DNA of 64,000 bases from Roridomyces roridus (Eukaryota; Basidiomycota; Agaricomycetes; Agaricales; Mycenaceae), in assembly GCA_029378245.1 (NCBI GenBank), contig JARKIF010000065.1:62001-126000 (forward strand). Reading direction: 5' to 3'. The stretch's first letter is position 1, and every line of letters begins with the position of its first letter. The position numbers and the translations under genes were made by a program. The notes under the pieces are model-generated. The model ran no database searches. It was not told where the DNA came from and worked only from the letters and a program-made list of their open reading frames with translations. This document shows positions 10,801 through 23,068 of the stretch, in pieces.

Positions 10801-11190
10801 TAGGCTCGAATCCAGCCTGTCTATGAACGAGTGTCGATAGACAGGCTGGTCGATTTCGTTTGATGGATCCCTGTCGCGCGATCAATGATTTCATTTATCC
10901 ATAAAAGGTTATTCGGCACTCTTAATCACGGTTCGGCTGGGACTCGAGACATTGTTTCTACAGATATTCGTGTACTTTCTCTACATCTTAGAGCCCATAA
11001 TGGCTTAATCTTTGACTTCAAGTCTCCTTTGTGCCCCGTGGAGGATGAAGAGAGTGAGTTGTGTGTATGTAATGGCCCGGCTGATCACGTGCAATAGCCT
11101 TATTGGGATTGATCGCTTGACTCGAATCGATCAAACGACATCGACCGGTCTGTCTATCGACACTCTCATAGACAGACCGGTTCCGGTCTA
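10801..11190. mobile_element. Non-autonomous Mutator-like element with hairpin ends, 390 bp
   Basis: Flanked by the 9-bp duplication CTATGTATG (10792-10800 and 11191-11199). Termini begin TAG(G/A)C and are inverted over about 70 bp with divergence. Each end carries a perfect hairpin: arms 10812-10824/10837-10849 on the left and 11144-11157/11168-11181 on the right. No transposase is encoded. 9-bp target duplications point to the Mutator superfamily. It sits 22 bp after the DUF6535-like stop codon. Confidence 0.85.
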
Positions 11191-11400
11191 CTATGTATGT
11201 AGTCCATAGGGAAGAAAAAATAAATTATAGTGAATACCCATGTATCCTTCTGCCATCAAAATTGACTTGATAAATGACCTTCTCCTTGAGTTTCTTCACA
11301 TTCTGACACAGTATCCACCAGGTTCTTCATGTCTTTCACTGAAGTCAAAACCACAATTGATCACTGCACCAACCCGCTGGTCATCTTCAAGTTGCGCCTT

Positions 11401-11457
11401 TGCATACAGCTACATACTTGTTTGTCAGCTGCATCGTAGTCTGTCTATGAGAGACCT
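11401..11457 (-). repeat. Orphan terminus related to the element at 31244
   Basis: The reverse complement (TCTCTCATAGACAGACTACG, then ATGCAGCTGACAAACAAG) resembles the left end of the 31244-32358 element at about 80 percent by eye. No partner end or target duplication was found, so this is probably a fragment. Confidence 0.5.
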
Positions 11458-11685
11458 GCTTTGAGGGCCATTGCGGGTGCATGGCAATCCGAGTCTGTAG
11501 GTTGAGCCTGGTGAAGTCTGTTGGTACTACTGCATTTGGACTGACAAGTGGGGTGAGATCATGGGTCACGGCGGGGACAAAGCAATCCCGAGAGGGATGC
11601 TTTACAAGTGAGATGCAAAGAATGGCCCGAGAAAAGCTGTATTTTCTCTGTACGCGACGAGAGAGGATGGGGACAAGTCATCTGT

Positions 11686-12845
11686 TAGACTCGAGACCAG
11701 TCTGTCTATGATATGTCGATAGACAGACTGGTCGATCTGGGAAATGATCAAAGGGAGGCGCGCGTTTCCTTTTTGGGCGATTTCGGCATTGTCACGTGTC
11801 CCACATCGAATGGGTCGTTTCCGCTCATTGCAACGTCTGCAGGCTGGAATTCATGTTGTATATACTCTGAGAAACTCTCAAATACACTAGGAGTCAGGTT
11901 TGCAGGTATAAATTGGCGGTAGTAAAGGTACAATACAAGACAAGTGGGAAAGAAGGAAAGGGAATCCAGCACTGCGGTCGGCCTAGATAGGCAGGAAGGC
12001 TGTCTGGCTAGGGAGACGCGTACCATTTCGACATTCGATGGTGGCGTTCCGAGGGAGTACGCAAGCAGTGGCAACGAAGAGTCGTGATCTTGACTCGCGA
12101 TCTTGACTCGGCGATCTTGACTCCGAGTGTGTGTGGGACTGGTTAATAGCCGGCACGGCGGCGTCGATAGGGAGTGGGAAGGAGAGGAGAGCTGGCGTGC
12201 AATGTGCGGTTCAGGCGGCCTGCGCGCAGGCGAGGTAGTGCGTGAGTAGGGCGAAGCCAGGTGGCGGGAAGTGTGGGTCCGGTGGATGGAGTGGAAGGCC
12301 ACGGCGAGAGTGACATCAACGCGATATGTAGAAAGGTAGCCTTCGCGAGGGAGTACTGTGGTTAGCGGCCTCGGATAGAATGAGCACGAATGGGCACGCA
12401 CCTTCACCTGGCCTCGGAAGTCATCCATCTCAAGCCCGTTCTGCCCTCACGTTCGGACTCGGCATGTCTGCTCCGGCGACTATTCGGGCGTGGAGTCGCA
12501 AAGAGGTGAGGATTATGGTGTGGGTCGAATACGGATGGAGTGACCAGTGGTATTGGGCTGGTCGCGCTCGCCTTGCTCTTGTGGGTGGGGCCGTGGATTT
12601 CTGAGAGTGGTCTCCAGCAAGTTTGAGGAGGACTCGGATGTTGACGGGCCCAGTCGTTGGGCTGAGGCGCACGAGGCTGGCGAGAGCAAGGGAAAGGGAG
12701 GTCCTTTGCTGGCCAATTGCTAGCACTGGCAGTCACGAGGTCATGCCGAAATCGCCCAAAAAGGAAACGCGCGCCTCCCTTTGATCATTTCCCAGATCGA
12801 CTGGTCTGTCTATCGACAAGTCATAGACAGACCAGCTCTGGTCTA
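11686..12845. mobile_element. Non-autonomous Mutator-like element with long inverted ends, 1160 bp
   Basis: Flanked by the 9-bp duplication GTCATCTGT (11677-11685 and 12846-12854). The inverted termini run for about 110 bp (TAGAC... through a hairpin to TTTTTGGGCGATTTCGGCAT). Hairpin arms are 11696-11709/11719-11732 on the left and 12801-12813/12823-12835 on the right, all perfect. The interior of about 0.9 kb contains open frames but nothing recognisable as transposase. Same family of ends as the element at 10801. Confidence 0.88.
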
Positions 12846-12909
12846 GTCATCTGTATTTACAGTCCGTCGTCCAAAGAGCCGAAAACCAAGAAATTGGGCG
12901 AGACACAAG

Positions 12910-13438
12910 TAGTGCTGGCAAGGTTCGGTTCGGTTCGGTTCAGCAGCATTTTTTCCGAACCCCGCCGGTCCCTGATCCCAAGAATCCTCCCAAAAAATTG
13001 CTCTGTGGCTGAGGGTACCTGGGAAGGAGTCAACTGAGGTGCTTTGGAGAACCCGATGGATCGTGTACGGCGCTGTAATGTGCAGCCGACACATTCCCGC
13101 CACTATTGATGCGCCATCAATCATCTTGATGAAAAGTCAGAGGCGCGCAACACGGCGTAAAAATGGGCTACAAGGGTGTGAATGTTACCGGATGGGTATA
13201 CTTGCTACAGATCACACCGCACTGCCAGAAATGTGGGAAATCCGGCATGAAATTGATACAATTGTGCTGATGGGGTTCACTTTCAGGTTCAGGTTCGAAC
13301 GCGCGCCGTGCTGGCCGAACGCCGAACCGAACTTGCGTTCAGGTTCAGGGATTTCGTGAACCTGAACGCTGAACCCGCGTCCGCTTCAGGTTCGGTTCAG
13401 GTTCGAACCGATTTCTGAACCGGACCTTGCCACAACTA
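12910..13438. mobile_element. Non-autonomous hAT-like element rich in GGTTC repeats, 529 bp
   Basis: Ends TAGTGCTGGCAAGGTTCGG and its imperfect inverse (TAGTTGTGGCAAGGTCCGG) are flanked by the 8-bp duplication GACACAAG (12902-12909, 13439-13446). Arrays of GGTTC(G/A) words lie at both ends, mostly in the last 180 bp. No coding capacity. The 8-bp duplication and TAGNG start fit the hAT superfamily. Confidence 0.88.
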
Positions 13439-13955
13439 GACACAAGAGACGCGCGCCAGGCCTAGGTACGTGAGACGAGGGAGTTCAAGTGGGTTGTTAA
13501 AACACGACGTTGTCGCCCGTAGGTCCAGTCGATGCGTGGTGGTGGTGGGAAACAAGAGGCGTGGCCGCGTGCCTGTCAACGGAACCGAAACGGAACTGTC
13601 ATCGGCTGTCAAACATGGAGGTCCCGTTCCGCGTCCGACAGCATCCGACTCGCCGTCGGCAGAGATGTTGATAACACGGAGGCCGGCAGAAGTGAGCACT
13701 GAGCAGGAATGGAGATGCATGTCCAAGGGCGTAAGAGTCATTGACTAAGAGGGTACCAAATGGAGCCAGAACACCTCCAGAATTACCTTATAAGGAATTT
13801 GTTGGAGCCAAACACACAGGGCCCAAAGATGTCATCGAAAAAAATTGGACCCCACTTTTGCGGGAAACGGGCCGATAAGACCGAGCTTAAAAATAAATTT
13901 TTAAGACTCGGAACTACAGACTAGTAGGAACCTAATAGTAATACTGGTTGCAAAT

Positions 13956-14472
13956 TAGGGCTCCTGACGGGTCAACGAGCCGACACGACGGGTGCCGGCC
14001 CGGCCGTACAGCCACAATTTTGACGGCCGGGTCCGGGTCCGGTTCCTTGGCTGACGGGGTACCCATTCCCGGCCGTCGACGGGCCATGACGGGTGGTGAC
14101 GGGTCCTCGGCTAACTAACCATGCCGAGCTGCCATCATCACTTGATGCTCCAGGGTAGTGCACATGGGTCATCGGCAATCTTCTCGATGGCCCACTACTG
14201 CGGTTCTGGCTGGTTCTGGAGGCTTCCTGAGTACTAATCCATAATTTGACTTGCCGGCATCACGTTGACATCAATCTGATGGTCGATTTAGCTGGAGGCA
14301 CAGGCTGTCACCGCTCCGACCCGTCATGACGGCCGTGACGGGTCTGACGGGTACCACCCGGCCGTTTTGAGGCCTCGCAACATGGTCTGACGGCCGGCTG
14401 GGGCCCGTCCGACCTCCCATGACGGCCGTCAGAGCGACGGCCGTCGCCGTCAACGGCCGGGTCGGAGCCCTA
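13956..14472. mobile_element. Non-autonomous hAT-like element rich in GACGGG/GGCCG words, 517 bp
   Basis: TAGGGCTCC ... GGAGCCCTA ends are flanked by the 8-bp duplication TTGCAAAT (13948-13955, 14473-14480). Clusters of GACGGG and GACGGCCG lie near both ends. No coding capacity. Confidence 0.9.
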
Positions 14473-14558
14473 TTGCAAATGTGAATGGTCAAATAGACCG
14501 GGTGGGGGGAACAAAAACCTGGCACTACCATCGGGGCGTCGCCCTCGACAACCTGTTA

Positions 14559-14632
14559 TTGCTTGCCCCGAATCGAACGGATGCTTCCACCCGGGAGCCT
14601 AGGTTGAGTTTATGCGCTCCAAGAGCTAACAA
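14559..14632 (-). repeat. tRNA-like repeat, family 1
   Basis: On the minus strand it reads TTGTTAGCTCTTGGAGCGC...CCGTTCGATTCGGGGCAAGC. It has an A-box-like D arm, a T arm with TTCGATT loop, and GCTTG/CAAGC acceptor pairing. This is a single copy of the family found in arrays at 21 and 47 kb. Confidence 0.6.
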
Positions 14633-17083
14633 CTGTACTTACGTTGATTTTGCGTTGATCATCCGTCTCAGTAATTCCCAGCTGTTACCAGAAAATCTCA
14701 AAGAGGAGTGATGACATGTATACAATAAGGAGGTAGGGCCGACAAGCGGCAAGGCCCGCTACCATGTTTTCTTTGGCCCAGTCTTCATTATATTTGGACA
14801 GTGAATCTAGTTCAGTCACATTCCAGTGGTATTAGGAACTACATAAAATCAAGGTGTCACAAATGCCAGCATTCCGTCGCTCGTACGTGCTCCTGCGCGC
14901 CACACTCGTCCTCCGAGTCTTCCAAAAATCAAGTGTGAAAACTATGAGCACAAATAAGTGGACGAGTCGGCAGACCCTCAAGCCTGGGGTCGGCGCTCGT
15001 CCGTGCGACGCTTCGCGTCGCACTCCCTCGCGCCTCCGAGTCCCCATTGTTCCCTTCAAGAAAATGGCAGCTCACCCGTTTGAGAGTCGTTGTATTCTCT
15101 CGTAGACAGTGCTAGCTGAGCTAACATCACCAGTAAGTAGGTAATTGACAAGCATGCTAGGATTACCATCGAGTGACCAACAACGACAGACGGGCAAAGA
15201 GATGTTGTGATTCCGAACCACTCCTGTTCATCTCGCATTTTGCCAAGGCACTTGTGGTCAGAAGAATGTAAAGTATGTTCTGGATGCTGGAACTCACGAC
15301 TCTCATGAGCCGTGCGCCGCAGCTTTCAGCTTGGGTCTACAAGCTCTTGGGTGAGACAATGTTACCAAGCACTCTCACACACCGTGCTTATTCTCTTGTC
15401 GAGGCGGCGGCTGGCAGCAGAGTTGGTGCCGGCATCCATCCATCGCGTAGCCTGTACGGCGAGTCCTGAGGAAGACACCTGAACGCTCAGGACCCGGCAG
15501 CCTGCCGGATTTTGCAGCTTTCCTCTAGTTCGTTGTCTTCGTGAGCGGTGTCAAGTTCCCGGGGCGTCACATTCTTGCTCCGTAGATTCGGTGTCCAGCT
15601 TGTCCATATCAGCAGATGCGCACAATACTTAGAACTCGACTCCTGAAGGCGCTGGTGTAGCGGACAGTAACGGTGCTGAAGGTGGTGGCAAGCTTCCGTT
15701 GTACAGGTGAGCTTTCACCGTCGAAGAAGGTGAGGCTGTAGTCGTTATCCCAGTTGGCAGTTCTTGATGAAGTCCACTGCCCAGTGCCAGTAGGCAACGA
15801 GCGAGAACGACAAATTGCCATGCAAACTTGAAGCGATACTTGGTTGAATGAGGAGGTCCCAGAGAGGCCACGGTGACGTACGAAAGGTTACCAGCCGATC
15901 CATTCCAAGGCGCTGTCCAGTGTACTGTGTTCGTGTCGCAACCGCGTCGCAGGAACTCGAAGCCGAGCAGGGATGCCATGGTCTGGGTCAAGGGGAGGAG
16001 GACGAGATTATGAGGAACGCGGTTGCTGCTACATCGAGCGCGTCCACGGCCGTACTAGTACGTACAGAGTGAAGGAGACGGGATGGCAGAGGCAGAGGGA
16101 ATGGCAATCTCGTTTACGCAAACCATTGCTCGTCAGCAGGTCACAAGACACCAGTCGATCCGTGCCGAGAAACCGGCATTCCTGCGGCTCCAGTCAAAAT
16201 GTGCTACTGACTAAACCTGCTGACGAAAAGTGTGATTTACCGACTGTGCTGTCAAAAGGTGGTGGTGGGCAGCGACGGGATCAGATGGTCCCATTGATCG
16301 GCCGGTAACGCAACAGTAACCGGCAAAATTGATGGTATTCGTTTGTCTCGTCCGTTTTCGGGTTCTAATGGCTCGGAAGCTCAATTCAAGTAGTGCTCTC
16401 AGTTTTTGTAGTCACCATACCAGTGTACAGCATCAAAATTGGATTAATTGGTATTTTCATCGGCCCCAGGCGCGTCGCAATGTGCTGATACAAGCATGTC
16501 ACGCGCCAGTCACACCATGAAAGGCAGTACCGGGCCTGATCATTCTGCCTCAAATAATAAATCACTTGGCTTGATGGGTGCCACCAGACATACATCTAAA
16601 ATCATGATTAATCCCAGTCTTGAATGTTATAGAGCCGGATTTTGAGACTGGGATCTATTTGGCATCTGGATGAGATCAGTCTACAAGTATTGATATCAGG
16701 CGGAAAATCCGGCTCTATTTGAGGAAAGCTGCCGATTTACCATGATTTATCATGGGCAGTCGGGGATCGCACAGGGGCATCCAATTTTCTAATATAAATT
16801 CCCATTTCTCATTAGGACTTTGGCGGGGCTCAGACTGATACGCGATCTGACACGCATTAATGATGGCCCATCAGATCACCGTCGCTGCCCACCACCACAA
16901 AAGGTACTCCCTATAAGAAACCCTTACCTAACGGTAGCGGGAATCATAAGGGCCGCCCCCCTGCACACTTGCGGCGATGTCGAGATGCCCATTGAAATTA
17001 ATGATCACTGTTTCAGGAATGCATTGCCCCATCACGTAAAAAACGGAACGCCACCGAACTTCCACGTCTTCTCCTTGTCCTCC
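14633..17083. other. Long stretch without a recognised gene
   Basis: I recognise no protein here. Open frames such as 15629-15991 on the minus strand show no domain or convincing exon partners. One clear structure is a perfect 15-bp inverted repeat, ATAGAGCCGGATTTT, at 16629-16643 and 16704-16718. The AT-rich sequence near 16790 (TAATATAAATT) could be promoter DNA for the acyltransferase gene. Confidence 0.5.
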
Positions 17084-18461
17084 ATGAGTCCCCCAAAACT
17101 TCGCCAACTAGGTATCTGTCCTCAGTTTGCTACAAAACAAACAAATTCAACCTTCCACAGACACCATCGAACGATACCACGCGACTCGGGTGTATCTCGA
17201 ATTGGACACCTGCATCGCCGCCTCTGCGCGGTACACGACAGCCGACGACACGGTTTTGACTAAGGAGATTCTGTTTCCTGCCCTGCGAGTCGTCATCGAG
17301 CGGCACGCGGCTCTTGGGATCTGCTATGACCGCCGACCCGACAGCAAGGGCATCGCGTTCCGTCGGCTCTCAACGCTGGACCTCTCCCGTATCGTCGAGT
17401 TTTCTGACAGGGATCTGCAGACGGCGATGGAAGGCCAACTGTCGCGCGGCTGGACATGGGACGAGGAGGATATGCTGCCTCTCTGGCGAGTAGAGGTGCT
17501 CCCTGGGAATATCGTTCTGCTGGCGATGCACCACGGCGTCGGAGACGGTCTGAGTACCAGGGAGTTTCACTACTCGCTGTTCCGTGCTCTGCAAGGCGCG
17601 TCCTTGCCGGCGTATTCAACCTCCGTCGCGGTCCCTGAGCTGACCCTACTCCCGGGAATCTTTCACCTCACAAGCGCACGTCCGTCGTTGTGGGAAACGT
17701 TGACCATGTTTTGGAATGCCATTCTCCCGGATCCTTGGAACAAGCCTTATTCGACTTGGACCGGCAAACCCTACCCGAGCACCACGTCCCCCGTCAAACC
17801 ATACGTACGCCTGTTGTCCTTCACCCCCGCCGAATCGGACAACTTTACCAAACTATGCCGCTCGCACAACACCACGATTACCGCCGCGCTTTACGAACTC
17901 GCCGTGACAACCTTCACGCAACTTATAACGGCGTTACCCGACGCCGCGCGGTACAAGATAGTCTTTATCTATGTTGCCAACGCATTCCACGAGCTCCTGG
18001 GCGGGGAGTCCGAGATCTGCAACTACGTGGAGTCAATCCCGTGCACACCGCGCCTGCACGCCGACTTTTCGTGGACGGGGGCGGCGCAAGCGAGCGCCGA
18101 GTTCCGGCGTGAAAAAGCGAGGGGTCCCTCGCATTTGGGCCTAATTAACTGGGTCGCCGGCGATTTTGCGGGCTTTATGAAGGGAGAGTTGGGGAAAAAG
18201 AGGAGGTCGACGTTGATGCTGTCGAATCTCGGACGATCGGATGTTCCGGCGGTGGAGGGCAAGTGGAGCGTTGACCGGATTTTCTTTGCGCAGGCGGATT
18301 CAGTTGCTGGGGCTGTGATGACGATGAATGTGGCTGGAGACGGGCCTAAGGGAGGGTTGAACATTACATTCACTTGGGGTGAGGAGAGCGTGGAGATGAA
18401 GTTTGTGGAGGAGTTTGTTTCGGTGTTCGAAAAAGCGGTTCGGAGTATGTCGGCGGAGTAG
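17084..18461 (+). CDS. AATase-type (alcohol acetyltransferase / condensation fold) acyltransferase, 442 aa
   Basis: Two exons, 17084-17111 and 17161-18461, joined across a 49-bp intron (GTATCTG...CCACAG) to give an N-terminus MSPPKLRQLDTIERYHATR. That start fits the family, whose members begin with a short leader and an LERYH-like segment. The catalytic HHxxxDG motif is present as HHGVGDG at residues 133-139. Later features include VKPYVRLLSFTP and a C-terminal LSNLGRSD...QADSVAG segment that resembles the second conserved region of this fold. Such enzymes transfer acyl groups from acyl-CoA to an alcohol or amine; the substrate cannot be told from sequence. No signal peptide. It ends 13 bp from the 3' end of the oppositely oriented NACHT gene, so their transcripts probably overlap. 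Confidence 0.85.
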
Positions 18462-18474
18462 TAAAAAGTATATT

Positions 18475-20444
18475 TCAGTGTTGAAATAATAGAAAGAGAG
18501 CCAAGAGTAGGCTAGCGAAGATGAAGAATCCGCGATCATTCAGGCCCATAACAACGGTCCCAATTCCTGGGATCAAGAGCCCTGCGGCCTCTTTTACGCA
18601 CAAGGCAGAGACCACTGTGAGCGTGGCCGTCCCGGAGCCGTCCTCTGCCGCAAGCACGCCGACAAACACGGATAGTAATGTGATGTGGTCCAATCTGAGA
18701 AGATCTATCAGCGCTGCACGAGAAACCCCAGAATGACCGAACCTGCTTAGCGTTCGATGAAGAGGCGGTTCAATGACGTGAACGCAACACGCCACAATTC
18801 CCAACCAAAACCACGAATTTCGCGTCCAAGACGATCTGCCATTTTGCAACACGAGCATTAGGTCGAGAAGGCTCGACCACGTCCGTGGATCTCCGTTCGA
18901 ATGGCAAGTAAAAAAGAGACTGCCTGTCAAGTCTCGACTTCTCAAGAGACTCAGCAAGGCCTCGACCTTGGTGACCGAGACTCTGTTTGCCGTTTCAGTT
19001 GGTCTGTGAAATCTAAATTCCAAACATCGCACCTTGCGTCCTGAAGCTGAAGAGGGGACGTACAGAGATGAACTCTGCTAACACATTCAAGATATTCCGA
19101 GGCCAGGGACGGTCTCGCGATACACCACCGGTTCGAACGCCGTTCATCATACAGAAAATCAGCCAACGAGTCGTGTAGAAATGCCATCTTGCGATTGCAA
19201 AGTGCCGCATTGTCCTTCGGTGGAACGTAGATGATAGAGTGGAGACCTCGTAATGCCAGACGCGATGTTCCGAGGCGCAGACACAGCAGGGAGTCAATAT
19301 CCTCCGGACCCAAAATAGGGACAGTGGAATTTCTCCAGATAGCATGCAGGATCCGAAGTAGTTGTTCCGGCTCTTGCCGACAAGCCGAAAGAATGTTGAG
19401 ATACAAGTCGTCCAGAGGTACTGTGCTGCACGGGTCGAGCGCCAAGGCACGCTGTAGTCGATCTGCTGGATGGGAGTATTCGTGATCGATAAACCGAACA
19501 ATGACGGCGGCGAAGAAAAATGTGGCAGAGGATTTCTCAACCAGGTGGGTGAGGGCGTGCGGAGGAGGCCATGTATCTGCTAGTTCAAGTCCCCGCTCTG
19601 AGGCCTGCCTCTTGATCCGAGAGAACTCGTCGCGCAGATAGCAACCGATGTCCTTGAACGCATCTGCGTCGGCGGTGAGCTCCATGCCGCGAGTGATGCC
19701 AGATTTTTCAAAATTTTGACGGAGGTGAGGTTCGGAACGGCTTGAGATCAAAAGGCGGATGGGCAGTACAGAGGTGCGGATTGCGGTTTCGAACAGCAAG
19801 ATGATCTGCTGTTGCAACCGGTAATCCGCACACTCATCCAAACCATCGAGAATGAGGAGTGGGACAGGTCGAATGGCTGGGGTTTGTCGGAATGGATCAA
19901 CCAGCAGACGCTCGAACTGGACCGACATGGCGCGCCCGTCGATTAGCCTGTCTTGATCGACTGCTTCGTGTATAGCGTCACTGAGTGCAGGTACCAAGAT
20001 GGCCAGCTGATATGCTAGCGTCGGGAAGAGTCCATGCCACGTCCCGCGAGTCGGCTGTCCCAGTCGAAAGAAGAATGCTGCACCAAGTCGACCGCGGGCT
20101 TGCGACTCGACCGCAAAGTCCTTGACGATCGCAGACTTGCCGACTCCGGCGGGACCATGCAGCCATAATATTGGGGTCGTGGTCTCGTCGGCCCAAGACC
20201 CGAGTTTATCCAATACACCAATCCGAGTTCCGGGATGACAAGATAGACCGTCTGCTCGTTCCCAAGAGTCATGTACCCCCTCCTTTACCACAGAGCGGTA
20301 GAGAAGATCCAGGCCTACAAAAGGAAGTGAGAACCCCGAATCGTCAAGCAGCTGAGTGTACGCACCGGATACCCCAGGCCATACATTAAACTGCTTAACG
20401 TCCCCGGAGATGTGATTAACAAGGCTGGTCGTCGAGGCGCTCAT
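18475..20444 (-). CDS. NACHT-domain NTPase with C-terminal membrane segments
   Basis: Starts at 20444 (MSASTTSLVN). Walker A GPAGVGKS is at residues 97-104 and Walker B LLILDGLDEC at 196-205, followed by LISSRSEPHLR (sensor-like), as in STAND/NACHT proteins of the fungal HET-E class. These act as signal-transducing switches in self/non-self recognition. A helical region follows (HDSLADFLYDE). The main frame stops at 18951, while the overlapping next frame carries on to 18475 with hydrophobic stretches (AAGLLIPGIGTVVMGL, FFIFASLLLALFLLF). A 46-bp intron near 18930-18976 with a weak GTCTCG donor would join them (QTDRDLTG); a frameshift is the alternative. No WD40, ankyrin or TPR repeats are visible, so this is a short-form NACHT protein. 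No upstream exon was recognised. Confidence 0.75.
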
Positions 20445-21331
20445 CCTGCAGCCCTTGGTATGAGAAAATCCGGCTTCGGAAAGCGGACGAGACGCACGTA
20501 TTATTCATCCGTAGATTCGTTGCATCGATATTGCAACTCATGCTCGCACCCTGCCCCGTACCGCCTTCCCCACCCTTAGTCCCGCCTGCACCACCACGGC
20601 CTCCCGTACCCCCTGGAAAAGGTTCGGATTAAGAAAGAATGGACCAGTATCCCACGCACCGTAGATGTTGTTAATCGACTGGCGTACTCCCTCACGGCGA
20701 CGCATCTGAAAGGCAAGGGACGAGATGGGAGTCCGGAAAGAGCGCCTGTTTGATAAGACAGCAGGTAAGCATCTATGTAGTTCGGCGGAGTATATTTGGC
20801 TGTGGGCGCAAAAGCTGTGGAGAAAGGTGTGTGGCAGCTCCGAATGGTAAAACAAACACTAGCGCTTAGGCTCGGACCAGCCCTTTCTTGCGGCATTGGA
20901 AATACCTGCTGAAAGGGCTGGTGGAACTTAGGCGGGGCGTGGCAGAGTGGAAATATACCCGATTAGGAAATGCCGAGGAATCTTCGTCGGCCATTTGTAC
21001 TAGTATCTCTACAGTTTTTGTCCAAGCAAAATGGAAGTCATATTTCTGTGGACTCACAATATGTACCAAGAAAATTACAGGTCCCCAATCATCCGAGAAG
21101 TTGGTGAACGAACGAACGACCCCGTCGAGTAGGCTCCCACGGTCCCGGATTTATGGCTGCAAAAGGTATAACTTTGACAACTGCATCCGCACCCTGCGAC
21201 GCCTCGCATAAGATCCACCAGTCCCTCTTGGTACTAAATCCTCCCCCCGCAAAAGTACCAACGAGGGCTGGTTCGAGTCTAACTAGCGCTGGTAAAAATG
21301 CGGAAAACAGAAACGCCAGCTTGACACCGAG
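20445..21331. other. Upstream region of the NACHT gene, no recognised gene
   Basis: Holds the 5' flank of the NACHT gene. A minus-strand open stretch around 20540-20710 (INNIYGAWDTGPFFLN) could be an upstream exon, but no splice arrangement is convincing. Confidence 0.4.
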
Positions 21332-22025
21332 TTGCTTGCCCCGAATTGAACAGGTTCTTCCCGGTACTGATGCAGCAGAGATGGCACCTCGACTGGACGC
21401 GCATCCAGGCGCTAACAAGCTCTCAATGCATCCCGCTGAAAAGCAATTACCAAATAATTCCAAGAGGGTTCAGTGTGCCAGCGAGAAGATCCACATTTAG
21501 AACGGCTGGGGAGTGCAGATTCCAGACATCACAAAGGGCCGAGGTCCAGGGGTAAGCTACATGGAGGGAAGGGCAAAAGATAAAGTAAAATCAAAGAGCA
21601 AGGTAGCGCGAATCCTGCGGAGCAAAAATGGCAACCATGCCACCCTGAGTGCTTGCCCCGAATCGAACGAGTCCTTTCACACAGTGCCTTTGAGTCACGA
21701 GTGGACGCGTTCCCGAGCGCTGGCAAGCAATATACGTCCTAGTAAATCCGAATTATGACAAGTCAAATTTAAACGGATTCAGTGTACCAGTGTGAAGAGA
21801 CAGCCGAGGTCCAGGGCTGGGCTGTGTGGAGGGAGGCCCAGAAAATGAAAGGCAGAAGAAAAAGCAAGCCAAGCTGATGATCAACGCGCAAACGCAAACG
21901 AGCTGGGGGAGTAAAATCATAGGAGAAAACCAAGAGATTGCTTGCCCCGAATCGAACAGGCTCTTCCACATCATGGCAGGGAGAATTGCACATTTTGAGT
22001 GGACACGCTCCAAGCGCTAACAAGC
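21332..22025 (-). repeat. Array of three tRNA-like repeats, family 1, with homologous spacers
   Basis: Copies at about 21332-21420, 21650-21730 and 21939-22025, all on the minus strand. Each has GCTTG(T/C)(T/C)AGCGC near the start and GTTCGATTCGGGGCAAGC at the end, with a variable 25-40 nt insert between CCAC/CCGC and GTGG/GCGG stem halves. The 200-bp spacers, and the flank up to about 22170, are themselves related to the spacers at 47-48 and 52.3-52.5 kb (for example CTGGCACGCCGAGTC). Confidence 0.75.
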
Positions 22026-22320
22026 ACGATAAGTCCCAATAGATCCCAGATAGTTTCCCCCGAAAGCTCCGAGGATTCGAGGAATCTAGGACTCGGCGTG
22101 CCAGCAAGAAGACAGTCAAGTCAAGACAGCTGAATCCAGGTCCGAGCCACATGGAGACATCGTCTTGAAATAAAGTGATTCGTATGGAAGGCCGGACAGT
22201 CGAGCTTGTCAATCAGACACAAATCAGACGTCGCTAGACATATATGGCAGTCGGACCCGAGAAACTCTTGCTTACACCATTGGCATCAACATGGAATCAT
22301 GTCAATTGCGCACTGTCAGA

Positions 22321-22590
22321 TAGTGTTGGGCACGGGTACGGGCAACCCGGCGGGTTTTGAGGTAAGGGTACGGGTTCAATGATTTTGACACCCGAAACCC
22401 GCGGGTTCGTGCCGGGTACCCCGAATACAGTGATGAATCCGCAGAAATGGCGATTTTATGACGGCCGAATTACGCATCAGTGATGTCGGAGTTTGGATCA
22501 CGCTCGGCATCGTGATGCCGAGACCCGTGATCAACCCAATGACCCGCGGGTAAGGGTCCGGGTTCTTCGGGTAAGGGTACGGGTTGAGCT
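22321..22590. repeat. One-ended hAT-like relic with GGGTACGGG words
   Basis: TAGTGTTGGGCACGGGTACGGG looks like a hAT-type terminus followed by repeated GGGTA(A/C)GGG words, but no matching inverted end or exact 8-bp duplication was found. Low-grade call. Confidence 0.35.
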
Positions 22591-23068
22591 GTCACTGCAC
22601 ACACTACCTCTCCACACTGACTATCAGCATTCGTGGCTCACTGATTATTCCAGTCACCCGGAGGGATCAAGTCAGTTTTGGCTGTCTCAACTGATCGAGT
22701 GGCTGTGGGGGACTCAGTCCATCACCGCATTTCTAGACATTTCTGTGATGGCACATCAATCACCGCCCACCGCCATCACCACCACTAAACTAATTCACCG
22801 CACAAGGGTCATACCTACGTCTGTACTGTAAATACTTGTATAATCTGTAAATTTGATATGAACCACATTCTGGAGCTTAGACCACAGTCCCTGGTTGGTC
22901 CCTGGGCATTAGCCGGGGCCCTCCCTGGCCCTCCCCGGAGTCAACCTCGGACAGGGCATGGGCCATCTGTCGGATCAAATAACAGCGATGAACTAATGCA
23001 CCGCACAATTGCATAGCTGCCTCGGGGTGCTGTAAACGGGGTGCTGTAAAACCTAGAGAATGCATACT

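Noticed and set aside
11748..12428. 226-codon minus-strand open frame
   Set aside because: It runs through the inverted terminus of the Mutator-like element and resembles no protein I know.
22321..22590. Complete hAT-like element
   Set aside because: One plausible end only; CTGTCAGA on the left and CTGTCACT on the right do not match fully and the right end is not an inverse of the left.
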